Assembly: GCF_900496995.4 (NCBI RefSeq)
Contig: NC_044022.1
Coordinates: 16,444,938-16,508,937 of the forward strand
Direction: 5' to 3'
Source: Aquila chrysaetos chrysaetos
Taxonomy: Eukaryota > Chordata > Aves > Accipitriformes > Accipitridae
Length of the DNA stretch: 64,000 nt
Below are positions 24,820 through 38,439 of this stretch, piece by piece; the stretch's first letter is position 1; the number at the start of each line of letters is the position of its first letter. A program made the position numbers and the translations under genes. The notes under the pieces are model-generated. The model saw only the letters and a list, made by a program, of their open reading frames with translations, made no database searches and had not been told where the DNA came from.

Positions 24820-24964
24820 ACCAAATAGCAAAAAAAAACCCCCAAACACATGATTAATAATACTGCAATGAAATTGCTGTTTGAATTCAGTCATAACAGT
24901 TTCAATTACACTTTGAATTTCTCCCTTAACAAAACTAAGAAGTCAGTAGTTTACTGCTCTCACA

Positions 24965-24970
24965 TTTATT
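24965..24970 (-). terminator. C11orf54 poly(A) signal
   Basis: AATAAA on the minus strand about 100 bases after the C11orf54 stop, giving a short 3' untranslated region. Confidence 0.65.
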
Positions 24971-25070
24971 CTCGACTCTGATAGATGTGCATGATTAAAA
25001 GCGTTACAAAAACCGGCATTTGTATTTCAGAAAGGTCAAATCGCGATGCCGTCGCCAGCACCTCCCCGCT

Positions 25071-28000
25071 TCAGTCTCTCCCGACGAGGTGCGTCTCCTG
25101 GGGCCTGTCGATGCGGAAGAGCAGCTCGGCGGGCAGGAGGTACCCCAGGTAGTGCACGCTGTCGGGGCTGGTGTCCTGGTGGTAGTGCCCTCCATCCCCG
25201 TGGTGGCTGAAACAGTGGGTGTGCTCCAGGCGCAGGTCAAAGCCCTGTCACCAGAGAAAGGCCGGTGAACACTCGTTCACGTGAACTGTGGTTAAAAGTC
25301 CTGGGATAGCCTCTCCTTTACACCACATATTTCCACGCATCTCAGAGTCTGCTCCAACCAGTGAGCAGTGAAAACTTGTGAGACACTTGTGGTAAGACAA
25401 AAGAAGAGGCGCTGTACCAGGCTTTATACCATAGGACATCAAAGAGAAAAGAATTTAGAAACCCTGACAGCACCCAACTATTGGTGTCAATCTCCCAGAG
25501 ATTTCCTTTTTGTTTTTCTCTCTCTTTCCATTGGGATTAAATAAAGCAGTCACACCAAGGAACCACTACTGGAAATCAGAACCCCTTCGCGCTGAATGCC
25601 ACAGGCCCACGCAATAAAGGGACAATCTCTACTCCAATTCCGAGAGCCAGCTTAGATGAAAATGGGAAGAATAGCCAATAAAATAACAACTAGCATACTA
25701 AACCATGGGATCACCCCCACCGCTTTTTTATATGTCCTGGTTTCAGCTGGGATAGAATTAATTTTCTTTCTAGTAGCTGGTATAGTGCTATGTTTTGGAT
25801 TCAGTATGAGGAGAATGGTGATAACACACTGACATTTTCAGTTGTTGCTAAGTAGCGTTTAGACTAAGTCAAGGATTTTTCAGCTTCTGATGCCCAGCCA
25901 GCAAGAAGGCTGGAGGGGCACAAGAAGTTGGGAGGGGACACAACCAGGACAGCTGACCCAAACTGGCCACAGGGGTATTCCATACCGTGTGATGTCATAC
26001 CCAGTATATAAACTGAGTGGAGTTGGCCCGGGGTGGGGATCACTGCTCGGGAACTAATTGGGCATCGGTTGGCAAGTAGTGAGCAATTGCATTATGCATC
26101 ACTTGTTTTGTATATTCCAATCCTTTTATTATTATTATTATTATTATTATTGTCATTTTATTATTGCTGTTATCATTATTATTTTCTTCCTTTCTGTTAT
26201 ATTAAACTGTTCTTATCTCAACCCTTGAGTTTTACATTGGTTTTTTTTTTTCCCTGATTCCCTCCCCCATCCCACTGGGTGAGGGGGAATTGAGTGAGTG
26301 GCTGTGTGGTGCTTAGTTGCTGGCTGGGGTTAAACTATGACAATGTATCATAGAATCCTGGAATGGTTTGGGTTGGAAGAGACCTTTAAAGATCACGTAG
26401 TTCATCCCCCCCTGCCATGGGCAGGGACATCTTCAAGTAGATCAGGTTGCTCAAAGCCCCATCCAACCTGCCTTTGAACACTGCCAGGGATGGAGCATCC
26501 ACAGTTTCTCTGGACAACCTGTTCCAGTGTCTCATCACCCTCATCGTAAAAAATTTCTTCCTTATGTCCAATCTAAATCTACTCCCTTTCAGTTTAAAAC
26601 CCTTGCCCCTTCTCCTGTCACTACAGGGCCTGGTAAAAAGTCTCTCTCCATCTTTCTTATAAGCCTCCTTTAAGTATTGAAAGGCCACAATTATGTCTCC
26701 CCGGAGCCTTCTCCTATGCACGCTGAACAACCCCAACTATCTCAGCCTGTCTTCATAGGAGAGGTTCTCCAGCCCTCAGACCATTTTCATGGCCCTCTTC
26801 TGGACCCTCTCCAACAGGTCCATGTCTTTCTTGGGGCCCCAGAGCTGCATGCAGCACTCTAGGTGGGGTCTCAGCACGGAGAGAATCACCTCCCTTGACC
26901 TGTTGGTCACGCTTCTTCTGATACAGCCCGGGATATGGTTTGTTTTCAGGGCTGCAAGAGGATACTGATGAGCAATGCTATGACGTTTGAATGCCACCTT
27001 CTACTGTTGTCCCTATAGTGACACTCACATTTCCATAACCATAGGCTTAGCCGAGTGCTGTTGAGCTTGCAGTGGATACAGATGGGAGTAACCCAGCTGC
27101 ATCGACTGTACAAGTTGCATTGGTTCTGAATAGAGCAGCCGTTGATGGCTGTTTTCAAAGTACTCATCAGTTGATTCTGGGAAGATGCACTCAATTTAGC
27201 CTTAGGCCAAAGGCTGCCACATAATGACACGATAAAGTCACACCCTTGAACGTATCCAAGCCTACAGCATGTCTCATTTAACTCTGGAAAAAATGTTTTT
27301 TATATTACTTATGACTGGAGTGTTATTTATAAAATAGTCATTTTCATCTATGGTTTCCTGGTTACTTTCAAATAAATAGACTTCCTAATGGTGAACATCT
27401 TAATGGCTTTTGAAACTAGATTGGTTTTTATCCTGAATTGTTTGCTGTTGAATCTAGTGCTTGTGGAAGATGCTAGATAACTTTCTAGCGTGAGGCTTTG
27501 CAGACTTTAATTTGTGTCAGCAATTATGAAACACGTGCTTCACATATTTTGACACAGTATTAGCAGAGAGAGTTCTTAGAAAAGTGAACTACATGAGCAC
27601 ATGGTTGAACAAGCTTCCATGCTCTTGACATTTCTCCTTGTGTGGCCAGCAGTGAATGCAAACTATGCTGTTGGGTGTGGGACAAAAACACTTGCACACT
27701 TGCAGTTGGAACCGAACCGTTAAGTTCAATCCACTACGAACAGCCACTAGGTTTCAGAATGACCTAGCCTCAATTCAAACCAGTGACAGAAATGAGAAGC
27801 TTCTATTTCATTACACCATCTCTGGAAGAGTTTAAAACAATATATACACACTCTGGTTCTGAAAAGGAAAACCATATCCAAGACAGAATTCATCACAAGT
27901 CTCAGTTTATACTTAGAAATGAGAAAGAGACTCACTGGATCTCTGGAAACTATTACCGGCTGACAAATCAGGGGAGCCTTCATTTCAAAGAATTTGAGCC

Positions 28001-31000
28001 AGTTATTCACATCCTCATCAGTATTCAGAGGACAAGCAGAAAATTCTGGAGGCTACAGCAAAAGTAAAAGCTTTATAAGTGAAAGGAAGACACTTGTATC
28101 AAGATACTTTTTCTCTAGCAACTTTCCTTGGCTTTTCCCCTCCCCACTATTCTGTTCACATTCCTTCTTGCCTAAAAGCAGCTCACCAGTGCCCATTACT
28201 GTGTTTCTGCCAGAAACAGAAGTGACCAGAATATTGCTTCTTTCATTCCACAGGTAGTGGGAGAACTACTGAAATAAGGATTCTCCTCCTGGTACCTTTT
28301 AGAAGCTCAAGCATTTTTTAAAAGTCTGTTTCTTCTTATAAGTATCATCTCAGTTAATGTATTTGATTTCAATTCATTTTACAATAGTTCTACAGTTCTT
28401 TAGCTGCCCATGGATTTCAAAAGAAAAGATGACGGTACTAAGGCCAAGTAATACAGCATCACTAGTTCTGTAACATCAGTTTTGTAATATCAGCTCCTTA
28501 CTTTAATGCACTGCTTATCCTAACAGTTTATGCATACATTTAAAAATACAAAACAAAGTCAAGGATCTAAGATGTTACACCCTGATTTATACTTTTGTTT
28601 TCAGGAGGATGAAGAAAGTTATATTAGTTGAGAACAACTTACCATAATGTGAATCTTTGCCTTCCCCTTCTGAATGATAAATGTACCACCCATCCCAACA
28701 GGCTTTTCTCCATAGTGTTTCTCTAAAATTTGTCTCAGACAAGACACAAAGTTAAGTTCCCCAGTTCTTCCATTGGCTTTCACTTCAATGACCTGAAGAA
28801 TGAAGTTAATTTGTCACTGCTGTCTCCTGCTGCAACAGTGTGCAAAGGTCTGTGAAAGCTTCTCTGAAATTCTCCCAAGCTTATAACCCAAGATTACTTT
28901 TTTAAAATGTGAGTTTCCCTGCAAGTGCTGCTCCACTTGCATCGTTCAAGTACGTGACCAACTCTCTTTCCTGACTTTCTGTTCAACGCTACCTTTGCCT
29001 GTGAAGGGTGCTGGGCAGCACATCATTTACTCATACATGAGACAATGACATAAGCAACCCCTTTCTGTCTACCAGCTGGCTTCCACTCTGTTAGAAAGAA
29101 ACTCTTGGAAACAGAGAAGTCTGCTAGTTTCCATGCAGTAGTCAGGTTTCTGACTGCTCTGCCAACACCTCTTTGTGCTAGCTGTGTTGGGGGAAGCACT
29201 TCTACAAAAAACTAAACAAGTACCCAGACCTGATTTACACAAGTACTTTATACAACCATTACCTTAAATCACTGCTAGTTTGGACTGGATTTGAATGGAT
29301 GATTTATGATGGAAAAGTTTTAGTAAACTAGTATTTAACCCTCAAAAATCCAAATGCCTCTCTGTCTCCACCAATTCTTCCCCTCATTCACCGGCATCAG
29401 TTCCTTATGTTTTGATATTTCTTTCATGGAATTACTACTATTATCACAGAAAACTGATAGGAGAACACTGAAACAGGAGTTTCCCTTCAGCCACAAAGCT
29501 CTACAAGCAAAGTCACCTTTGATCCAAGTACGTACCTTACCAGGTTGGCCCTCACTGGCATAAAGGTTGGCCAACAGCCCAAACTCACAGTCAGTGTATT
29601 TACTGCTATACTTCTCAAGCAGGCACCCTTTATCTGCAGGATTTATCTGAGCAATGTAGCTCCCATTTACAGCAGGCTTTTTTTCACTCTTAGTTTGAAC
29701 AATAGGGATAAGCTGAGAAAAAGAATGTGTAAGAATAAGTCAAGTAAGTCAATAAGAACATGTTCGAGTCAGTCAAATGAGCAGAACTCATAAACGCAAT
29801 TTAAGCTTTGGACCTTGATCCCAAGAAATAATCCCCTTTGTCACACAGCTCTGTGTCTCAGGATGAGGTTTGTACTGGTAAGAAAAATGCACTAATATTG
29901 TAACGTAATTGAAAACTCCAGAAAACAGTTTTACTTTTTCTGGACAGTTAAATTTAATGTTATGTGAAGATGAATGCTAGTGTTAAAAAAAAAAAAAAAA
30001 AAAAAAAAAGAAAAAGAGAAGAAAAGTCTAACCATTGAGATCTGAGGCCTGCATGCAAGTATTGAAATTCTATGTAATACTTTCTCAGTGTACATTTACA
30101 ACCACTATTATAGTGCCCCAAATTTAATCTAGATAGGGACTATATAATCTGCCAATAAATGCATCAAAATGAGATGGCAAGACCAGAGGTTTATGCTGAA
30201 GAAGACTGACTAACCAAAGCCTCCACAGGCAGTAGTTTTCATCTCCCGCCTCACCTGCAGGTGATCATTTTGTATGTGGCATCTTTAAAACTTACAATGG
30301 TAAAACAAAGCCATCCAAGAGGGCAAAAGACAGGGAGTATTTCAAATGCATTTACCAGTAACTTTGGCAAGCATTTCTAAATCTTGTCATTAAAATCTCT
30401 GGTCAGGTCTTTGTCAATCAGTTTCAAAAAATCATGTTTCTTGCATGCTTCAAAGCAATCACATGCTTCTTGGAGAATGACAAGTTAAAAATTAATCTTT
30501 ATTATCTTAATAGTATGCAACTCATTGGATGGCCCTCATCTGAATTCCTTCTAATGTGTTTTATGTGCTTTTGGCATGAATGGCGTTTATTAAAATGTTT
30601 TGCTGTAAATGGGAAATACCCAGCATGATACTGCTCTACTATTATGATACTTTCATGAATTCATTGAGAACCAGAACACTTATTCACTGACCTCAGCATT
30701 TACTCCAAGAATCTTAGATGAAGCAGCTCCAGCTCCAAGAATGAAAGCTCCAGGCAGCTCTATGTCTTTTGCAACTGCATTTAGATCATAAACCTGCAAG
30801 AGAGAAACAATTCTTTGATTTTGGTGTGGTGCTATGATTCTGAATTTTCATTCTGTTCACTATAACCTCTGGATGCATTTAATTCACAATGCCCTCATTA
30901 GTATTTTGGATAATTAGGTTGAACACAGTTTCTGAACAACACAACATTTGGTAGTAACAAATTGGGTACATGTCCATTTGTTTTCTGAAAGATAGAGTCT

Positions 31001-34000
31001 GCCTATAAGTTCTCCTGCCATTTTACCCAAAAACTGAATTATTGTTCTTATTGAAATTTATATTTGTGTAAAATAAAAAATGGAAGGGAATATTATATAG
31101 AGACAGATGGGGTGAAGTGTCAGAAAGGAGGCATGGTATTCTTGGAAAAGACAGTAACACGAATCCAGTGTTGCCCTGAAAATGCAAATACAACCAGTTT
31201 TTACTGTTTTTTTACCACAGAAGCGTGGCTGTGACTTGAAATCCCAGGCATGCTGCAAGCTGTATATAAACATGCAGACAAGCCCCTTGTTTAGTAGTTT
31301 GTTCCACGGCTCCTGTCACAGATGGTATGTTTCCAAAGCTATCTTGTATTTGAGGGCAGGAGAAGATGAACCATCAACCACAATATGCTATTTTTGCTAT
31401 GATATGTAAGATTTCCTGACATAGTCTGTTTAACACACATCAGAATCAATCTCATAAAACACTGAAAAGTAAGTCTCTTTCACAAGTGGAATATTATAGT
31501 ATCTGTTAGTCCTTAGTTTTGTTTGTATTTCAACAAGATACTGCTTTTCTTTTGACAGATATGTTAAACCCCACAGCTACAGGAAAGACTCACTTTTTCT
31601 TTCTGTACAACAGGTATGAGATAAGGAACACCTCCCACATCTGCTATTCTAGGCTTTCCGCAGATTCCTGGAAGAATACAGCCAGTTAGCTTGGTAAAAT
31701 ATTTTTTCCTAATAATCTTAAATGAGCACACAATCTAAATCCACCAAAGAACTGGTTCCTTGAACTTCTAAAACCCTTTGAGAACACTATTTCCCTAGCA
31801 TGCTTAGATAAAGTGTTGCACTCTTAAGAAGTCCGAGGACAGTAAGCCCTAAAATGATTCACAGTAGGATTTAATGCTAAGCAACCTGTTGTAAAATTAA
31901 CATTCTCTAAGCACAAAAAAATATTACAGCGGGCAACAACTGCCATTTGCTAGTTCTCCAGCAACATGCCTTTGTCAGAGAGTAGATACCCCCACTGGGA
32001 CTCCGCTTGCAAAATTTCAGCAAAGCGGATGCCTGAGTCTCAGGACAATTCATCCCACTTATTTGGACATGTATTTTAAGAAGGGATGAATCACCTTCTG
32101 GAGGTGTTTCTTTCTCTACATTGATGACAGAGGGAACTCAGAGGAGTAGCACAGATGACATGTCTGTGTTCCAGACAGCTAATGTCAAAGAAGATGAATC
32201 CCACTCAGAATAAGACAGTTTCACTTCACTGACATACATGAATGGCAGGAATTTAAAAATGAATAGAAGTACAGCTCCTTAGGTTCAGAGAGTGATTGGC
32301 ATGGATCAAAAAAATTTCTCCATCTGGAAGATAACAACTAAATTTCAAAACCTTTTCAGTACACTAAATCAAGCTTATGAAATAAGTGAGTACTGCAATC
32401 ATAGGTTAAGAAAACAAATTATGACAAGTACTTGGTAATGATTTGTCCTTGTTCATACATCAGCTAGGAAGCAAATCCAGAAATAAAATGTAGCTCTCCT
32501 ATCATGCACGTTCTTTACCTGAAAAACAATTTAAGCTCTCCCAACATCTTTAGAAGATCAAAACCAAGTAGGATCAGGTAGAAAGAACTGAAGAAGTCTT
32601 AGTGGAAGACAGGAATGCTAGGTTACCTTTAGCAGGAAAGTTGAAGGGTTCCTGAGTCAGATCAGGACAGTCTACAACAGAGACTTGAGCATCAGCAAAA
32701 TTTTCTTTAAGCCCTTTCTGCAAAACTATAATAAAGAATAATGGCAAAGTTATTGACAATGAAAAATTACCAAGAGTTTGACAAGTTACTAACAACAATA
32801 AATATATCTGATTAGGTTATATTTCAGCAAGATACATTAAAGAACTTAATGCTTACCCTAAGTAACTCCATTGATTTAAATGTTACTGTCTCTAGGCACT
32901 TATTTCCTGAGTCAGAGCTTCAGAGAAGAGCAAAAGCTTGTTCAGATAATTGTTAGCTACCACATCAATTAATTTTAAGAATTTTAAAAACCTTTTAATT
33001 GACGTACAATAACTGACTGCTACTAGTAGCACTAGGAGCAGCACAGTGTAAAGTAACATGGGTAAATTCAAAGCACATTCAGCAGTGGCTTTGCTTCACA
33101 AGAGCAGACAATTATGATCACAGTCAAATATCACGCGAGAGCAAAGGAGGAAGTAAGTTTTAGCTGAAGTGACAATCAGTTCTTTAACTAGACTGTTTGC
33201 AATAGCTTGATCATAATCTCAAACTGTCTCTGCTGTCTGGAAACTTCTGCTGTCACAGGATATTGCCTGTCATGTTTACGTTCATGTGGAGATTTTTTGG
33301 CAAGTGCCACTGCCACTTGGATAATGATACGGTGCTGATATCTAGACTTTTGGTTTTGCTTCATATCAATGTTTTTAGGCTCCGAACCTGCAAAGTCACT
33401 GAAACAACAGGAAGGATTCTGACTTAGACAAGTGCACTGTTTGGAAACAACTTCCAAACCTTAATTGAGTGTGGGATTGCCTTCACATACACTGCTTCAA
33501 ATACTGTGTTAAAAGGTCCAAGTTCTTTCATGCCTGAGGGTCTGCTTTGGCAGGTGTCTCAAACTAAGGAACAGAAAATCTAGTCTGTGATCTCAAATCA
33601 GGCAGTTCTTTATTTACTCAGAAGACTTTCCTGTGCCTTTGTTTCCTCCAATCAGGATTTCAGCTGTGCCTTACCTCTTGGGAGCAGATTTACCAAGCTA
33701 TTGACCACAAGGGTCAGTAGAAGGTACTTGACAGGTTTCTAAATACCTCTCGGCATCTTCTGATAAGTGGAAAAGGACAAGAAAAGGGCACTACTCAAAT
33801 TATACTCAAGAGCTGAACAGCAACAAAATTCACAACTGACAGGAGGTCCTCAGGACAGACAGGGCAAAAAATAAAAAGGAAAATTCTGCTTCATGACCCA
33901 TCTTTTCTGCTACTGTTTTAAGCTGTTCTACTGCAAGTACATGCTGTTCTCTGCAGACCCCACAGGTCTATAGCAGCCCTGGCCTACTGCCCCGGCCTGA

Positions 34001-34855
34001 CAGCTACAGGGTGAGGAGAGCACCAAGAACCACTGCTGGGACCACACTTCTGAAAGCATGGAAATATCAAACTCACACAGATTTGGGACAGTGGCAGACT
34101 GAACTTGAAGACCTCTCTGAAAGAAAAAAAACCCTTCAGTACATCTGCTGCAGGAGACAGACTACCAGAAGGAATAATGCCTTTCTACTGGGGCAAGAAA
34201 AGAAGCTCATGAGCAAATGGATTGGACCAAATCACCTCTAGAGGTCCCTTCCAACCCCAGCCATTCTGTTATTCTGAGCACTTTTTTTGAAGGCTTTGGA
34301 AAGAAACAAACTAAATACAATGTTTCCTGCAGCCTGGTTGTAAGGCAATCACCAAAGAAGAGCCAACTAGGTTCAAGCAAGACGACCTGCCATGCTATAG
34401 TGCATCTTTTCAGCTGTGTTTTAAGTAGTCCTGAAAAAGAAAGAAATAGTAGAGGGTAGAGGAGGACAGATAATCCCATATATTTAAGTAAGTTTGGTCT
34501 GTAATGGTCAAACTTTCACAACACAAATGCACAAATATGCAAATGCAGCAGACAGTTTTAAAGAGTTTGAGAGCGTGTTTGTGTGCTTAAGTATCATTGG
34601 TATTTGGGGGAGGAGTCATTGTTTGCTTTAAAGAAATAATAGCATATAGAAAAATAGTGCTTTTCTTTACATCTCAGTGTGCTAAGAGCAGGAACATTCT
34701 GCATGTACTAGCTGTAGAAAGGTTTTGATAAGAGCTTTAAGATAAGTTTGAAGAGTACATTATAAGTTTGTAAAAAGTTACACACTGCGTAACTTACCCC
34801 CAGCAAGCTCCTCCAGACTTGGAACGTGAAAAGCAAACCTTTCAACTTTGGCCAT
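25071..34855 (-). CDS. C11orf54: Ester hydrolase C11orf54 homologue (8 coding exons)
   Basis: Homologue of human C11orf54 (PTD012), a zinc-containing ester hydrolase. Coding exons in transcript order: 34798-34855, 32627-32725, 31594-31667, 30692-30793, 29536-29712, 28643-28792, 27936-28052, 25071-25244, giving 316 residues (human 315), all phases consistent. Landmarks: FHVPSLEELAG, FADAQVSVVDCPDLTQEPF, GGVPYLIPVV, PGAFILGAGA, INPADKGCLLEKY, GMGGTFIIQKGKAKIHIM, and the C-terminal RLEHTHCFSHHGDGGHYHQD. The HTH pair and the His of GGHYH correspond to the three zinc-binding His residues known from the human structure (266, 268, 278), so the metal site is intact. The last intron is large and holds a solo LTR and a CR1 fragment. 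It ends LVGRD where human has SIGRD. Confidence 0.95.
25733..26342 (+). mobile_element. Solo LTR of an endogenous retrovirus (C11orf54 intron)
   Basis: About 610 bases starting TGTCCTGGTTTCAGC and ending CTATGACA, clearly the same family as 20633-21232 but on the opposite strand. TATATAA at 26005-26011 marks the promoter part, and an ATT-rich microsatellite lies at 26128-26180. No internal viral sequence is present. It abuts the 3' end of a CR1 element on the right, and the flanking duplication is not clean. Confidence 0.85.
26343..26960 (-). mobile_element. CR1 LINE 3' end with ORF2 C-terminus
   Basis: The minus strand reads CR1 ORF2 C-terminal sequence: GCIRRSVTNRSREVILSVLR, LRPHLECCMQLWGPKKDMDL, LERVQKRAMKMV, then LFSVHRRRLRGDI, LKGSRFRLDIRKKFFTMRV and HWNRLSRETVDAPSLAVFK. 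It ends in the TTCTATGATA-type CR1 tail next to the solo LTR. It is 5'-truncated, as most CR1 copies are, and decayed at the middle join. Confidence 0.9.
29981..30009. repeat. Poly-A tract
   Basis: About 28 A on the plus strand in a C11orf54 intron. Confidence 0.85.
34205..34282 (+). mobile_element. CR1 LINE 3'-end fragment
   Basis: Contains GGATTGGACCAAATCACCTC, AGAGGTCCCTTCCAACCCCA and CATTCTGTTATTCTG, the diagnostic CR1 3' tail, here under 80 bases long. It lies just downstream of coding exon 1 in C11orf54 intron 1. Confidence 0.75.
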
Positions 34856-34860
34856 TTCCT

Positions 34861-37150
34861 AATTGGTGCTGATTTCTTCAGGTAAGAAGTTACAATTTAC
34901 TACACTGTAGGAGCGACTGATCTGTCAACAAGGATAATAGTTTAACGATTAAAGGAGGCTGTTTTCAATATGTTACTTATTTTTCAATTTCACTCAAGAA
35001 TACATATAAAACAGTAGAATTGTAGTTCTGCCATCAAAGGAAAGACTAACAGCTTCAATAGTAATGTTAATTTTCTTACGCGCTTTGGAAGAAGACGTGT
35101 CTGTCAACTCTATAGCTGGCTGAGAGCATTACCTATGCTACTCCTCAAGCTTACAACTGGGTGTAGGCAAAACACATCCTACGCTGAATACAGTTCAAGG
35201 GACATGTCAGGAGATTTATCTGTCCTTTGTAAGCCTGGAGTCATAATTTGGTTTTGAAAGAAAACTGAGCTTTTCTGAGCACATTAGCTGCCTCCTCAGG
35301 TCTTCCCTACCTTAATGTTTACTTTTCCAGCATTGGCTATGGTGGACTTTCAACCTCAGCAGTGACATGATCTCCAATTGATTCTGGGCATGTTTTTCCC
35401 TTCCAGAGGGGAAAAGGCTAGCAGCGAAATAGAGAACAACAGCAGCAAGTTCTGCAGTATCAGGCTCTGTACCCACACAGAGCCTGTAACAAAAAGTTTT
35501 GTTTGAACATAAGTTTAAGAACCCCTTTACAAATGAACTGTATTTCAGTCACCCTTGCAACAGCAAAGTCAGCTACTAGGGCAAACCATTAGCTCAGGGC
35601 AGAAACAGCTGATTATATACTACCTATAAATCAGCCACAGCAATCATTAACTCCTTAGGCACATGCTTGCTGCACACAGCAGAAAAAGAAAATGGGTCCC
35701 ACTTATCCAGATCTCACGCCTTGGAGGAAAAAGTCAAAAACTTAATACAGTCCCAGACCTGACAGAACTTTTGTTAGGAAGGACTATGATGTGAGCTAGC
35801 TGTTTATGTATACTTCTAGCTTCTATTTTAAAAAGAAATCCTAGCTTTTATGATTGTCAAAAGTCCCAACTGCCCTTATACCATCAGCCTCTTAGTCTGC
35901 ATAAAGAAAAAAACCCAGCGGAAAAAATAAATAAAAAGAGTTGGGAGGTCATAGCAGTCACTTAACTGAAGTCTTTGAGCTCAAAGTTTAGCTACCCCAA
36001 ATTACTGCTGTAGCATGCAGTAGAGGAAGGGAGAAAGGCAGCTACCTGTGTACAGTAATTCTCATCTCAGTTGGTCTTATCCATCTCCACAGGTGACTCC
36101 CTCCCTCCTCTGTCTCTGGAGGAGAAAGTAACAGGCTGGATTTGGTGCCTCTGGTAGAAGCCTACTGTCAGATGGAGTGACTCATACCCCAAGACTTGAA
36201 GTGTGCACCATGAACACAAGAAAGGGAGTAATTAGTCAGAGAAAGAAAGTAAGAAGATGGCTTTGGCAGTATCATTTTAGATGATACTGATTCCCTCCAG
36301 AACCTTTTGCCAGATCCAGAAGGAGGCTGTGCCAGGACCTAAGACACCCACTGAAAAAGTCCTGAAACAGACTAAGAAGACAGGCTACAACTGCTGTTGT
36401 GCAAAAGGCAGAGGCAAGACTTGGACACAGTTCAAATAAGTAGGCTCAGATATAACACCTAGACCATCACCTTCTGTTTAAAGGACAGTCGTCAGCTCCC
36501 CACAATCAAGAAAGAAGGGAAAGACTGTGGGAAAAGCTCGATGTACATAATAAACCCGATCTAATTGTTAGACAGTAGTCCTTACCGGGAAGGACACAAA
36601 AGAGGAGTAGATCTGTGAGTCACCACCGGAAGGAGAGAATTCACGGGGGAGTTTGTGTGGTGTGGAAGGGAAAACCTGAAAGAAGACAAGACAATTAAGA
36701 TCCATCATGGAGGGGTGGAGTGACATTGAATTACTACAGAAGACTTTCAAAGAAAACCCACAAATGCTAAAGGGACGATAAGATTATTAGATCTGGGATG
36801 GTGCAACAAGAATGGAGAGAACAAGCATCTAAAAAGACTGTAAAGGTCTATCTTTTTGAAGCTGGAAGAAAACATCAGAGAAAGTAGTCAAGGGACAGGA
36901 GAACGCAGATGAAATGGGAACCATGATATTAATGGGGGGGGGGTGGGGTGCCTAGTATCAAAATCTGAATTAAAACTAAATTTGGAGGGTACAAGCCGGA
37001 CAGGAGAGGTTATAGGTACGGCAGAGATGAGTCAAGGTGGGGGAGAAAAGAAATATGAGGGAAAAATTGAAGATGGCAGTCGGTGAGAGAAGAGAAACTT
37101 AGCAATGACACCAGGAAGAGCAAAACATCTAGAGATGCATCCGCAGAGGC
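34861..37150. other. C11orf54 5' intron, no other gene seen
   Basis: AT-rich to mixed sequence between the start-codon exon of C11orf54 (34855) and its CpG island. I see no conserved protein-coding segment. A short poly-G run lies near 36934. It most likely belongs to the intron after the non-coding first exon of C11orf54. Confidence 0.45.
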
Positions 37151-38310
37151 TGTATTCCTCAAACGGGGCGATGTAAGGAGATCCCGTACGTGGCAGAGGA
37201 AGGCTGCGGGGAAGCAGGGACATCTGCTCGCGCGGCTGGGATTTGGGGAAGGGACGGGTCATGGCAGGGCAAGAACAGGCGAGACCGGGCTCCTTAGGGA
37301 GAGCATCCGGGCAGCCAAAGGCAGCAAGGAGCGCTGGCGGGAAGAAACGCTGAAGCTGACGCCGCGCTTGGCACGGCTACGAGAGGAACGAAGGGATTAT
37401 TCAGGCTGGAGCCGCCAGCTCAGGGGAGACCGGGCGGCAGAGCGAAGCAGAGGCAGGACAGCAACAACGAGAGGCCGACCGGTGCAACGAGCAGCTCCTC
37501 GGAGTCTCACAGCCAGCGGGGAAGCGCGGGAACGGCGCCCTGAAGGGGAGCGGTTGGAGGGGGAGACAGCCGGCAGCCGCCCCGCACTACCCGAGCCTGC
37601 AAAACCGCTGGCGGGCGACCCCCGGCCGCCGCTAGCGCCTGACCGCACGTACCTGCCCCGCCGTCCGGGCTGCGCGGCGGCACTGCCCGGCACTGCCCGC
37701 CCCCGCCGCGGCCCGGCCCCGGGGACCGCCCGGCCTGGCCCGGCCCGCCACCCCCAGCATGGCGGCGGCGCCGGACCTGCCTCTCCCTCCCTCCCTCCCG
37801 TCAGCCCACGCGCCTCTCGCGAGCCCACCCCCCCGGCGCTATTTAAGCTCTCGGGCGGCCATTTCGCGCCCTTTGGGGCGGCGATGCGTGAGGCCGGGGA
37901 AGGTGGGTGAGGCTGCGCTCGGCATCCGCCGCCATCCGCGGCGCTGGGGCGGCGGGAGCGAGGGACCCGGGTGAGGGGGGAAGAGTCGAGTCGTGCCCGC
38001 TCGCTCAGCGCCTCCGCCGCAGGGCCCCTCAGCGAGGAAGGGCCCGGGGCAAGCTGGCGGCCCGGCCCGGTCTGCCCCGGCGGGGTGTGTTGTCCTTGGG
38101 AGCCGGCTGCGTGGCGGCGTTTGGCGAGGGCCTCCCTGGGAGCGGTGCCGGTGGGGTGTCCCCGACCTGTGGTAATGTGGTGGGTGCCCACGTCCAAAAT
38201 GTCTGCCGCGGCGCCGGCCCCAGCGCGCTGCTGGCAGCCGAGCTCGGCGAGGGGCGGCGAGCGGTGTGTCCAGCGCCTTTCCACCTGAGGAGGATGTTGG
38301 CTCATTGATG
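37150..38310. promoter_or_regulatory. Bidirectional CpG-island promoter, C11orf54 (-) and TAF1D (+)
   Basis: A dense CpG island lies between the two divergent genes. On the minus strand a strong donor (GGGGCAG then GTACGTG) ends a likely non-coding first exon of C11orf54 at 37653. On the plus strand GGGGAAG then GTGGGTGAGG near 37902 is a likely donor of the first TAF1D exon. The start sites must therefore lie within about 250 bases of each other. No TATA box is evident. Confidence 0.7.
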
Positions 38311-38366
38311 GCTCTTTTGGGAGAAGTGATCAGTTAGTTACATAGTGGTTGTTTTTCTTCCCTAAG

Positions 38367-38439
38367 GGCTCTGTGTGGCGTGCCAGCTGGTAAGAACAGA
38401 GCCGCAGTAGAGGCGGTGAATGATGCTGAGCTGCTAACT
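38367..38439 (+). other. TAF1D: Probable non-coding second exon of TAF1D with a 5-codon upstream ORF
   Basis: The acceptor CTTCCCTAAG and donor AACT then GTAAGT define a 73-base exon in the 5' untranslated region. It contains ATGATG at 38420 opening a short frame (MMLSC) that stops at 38435-38437, upstream of the real start at 40676. Such a short upstream frame could lower translation of the main protein. Confidence 0.5.

Noticed and set aside
26386-26997. 116- and 73-residue minus-strand frames in a C11orf54 intron
   Set aside because: They are the CR1 ORF2 C-terminus, not host exons.
37083-38308. Open frames of 100-300 codons on both strands in the C11orf54/TAF1D CpG island
   Set aside because: Arg/Pro/Ala-rich composition, no homology I recognise, and they run through likely first-exon splice donors.
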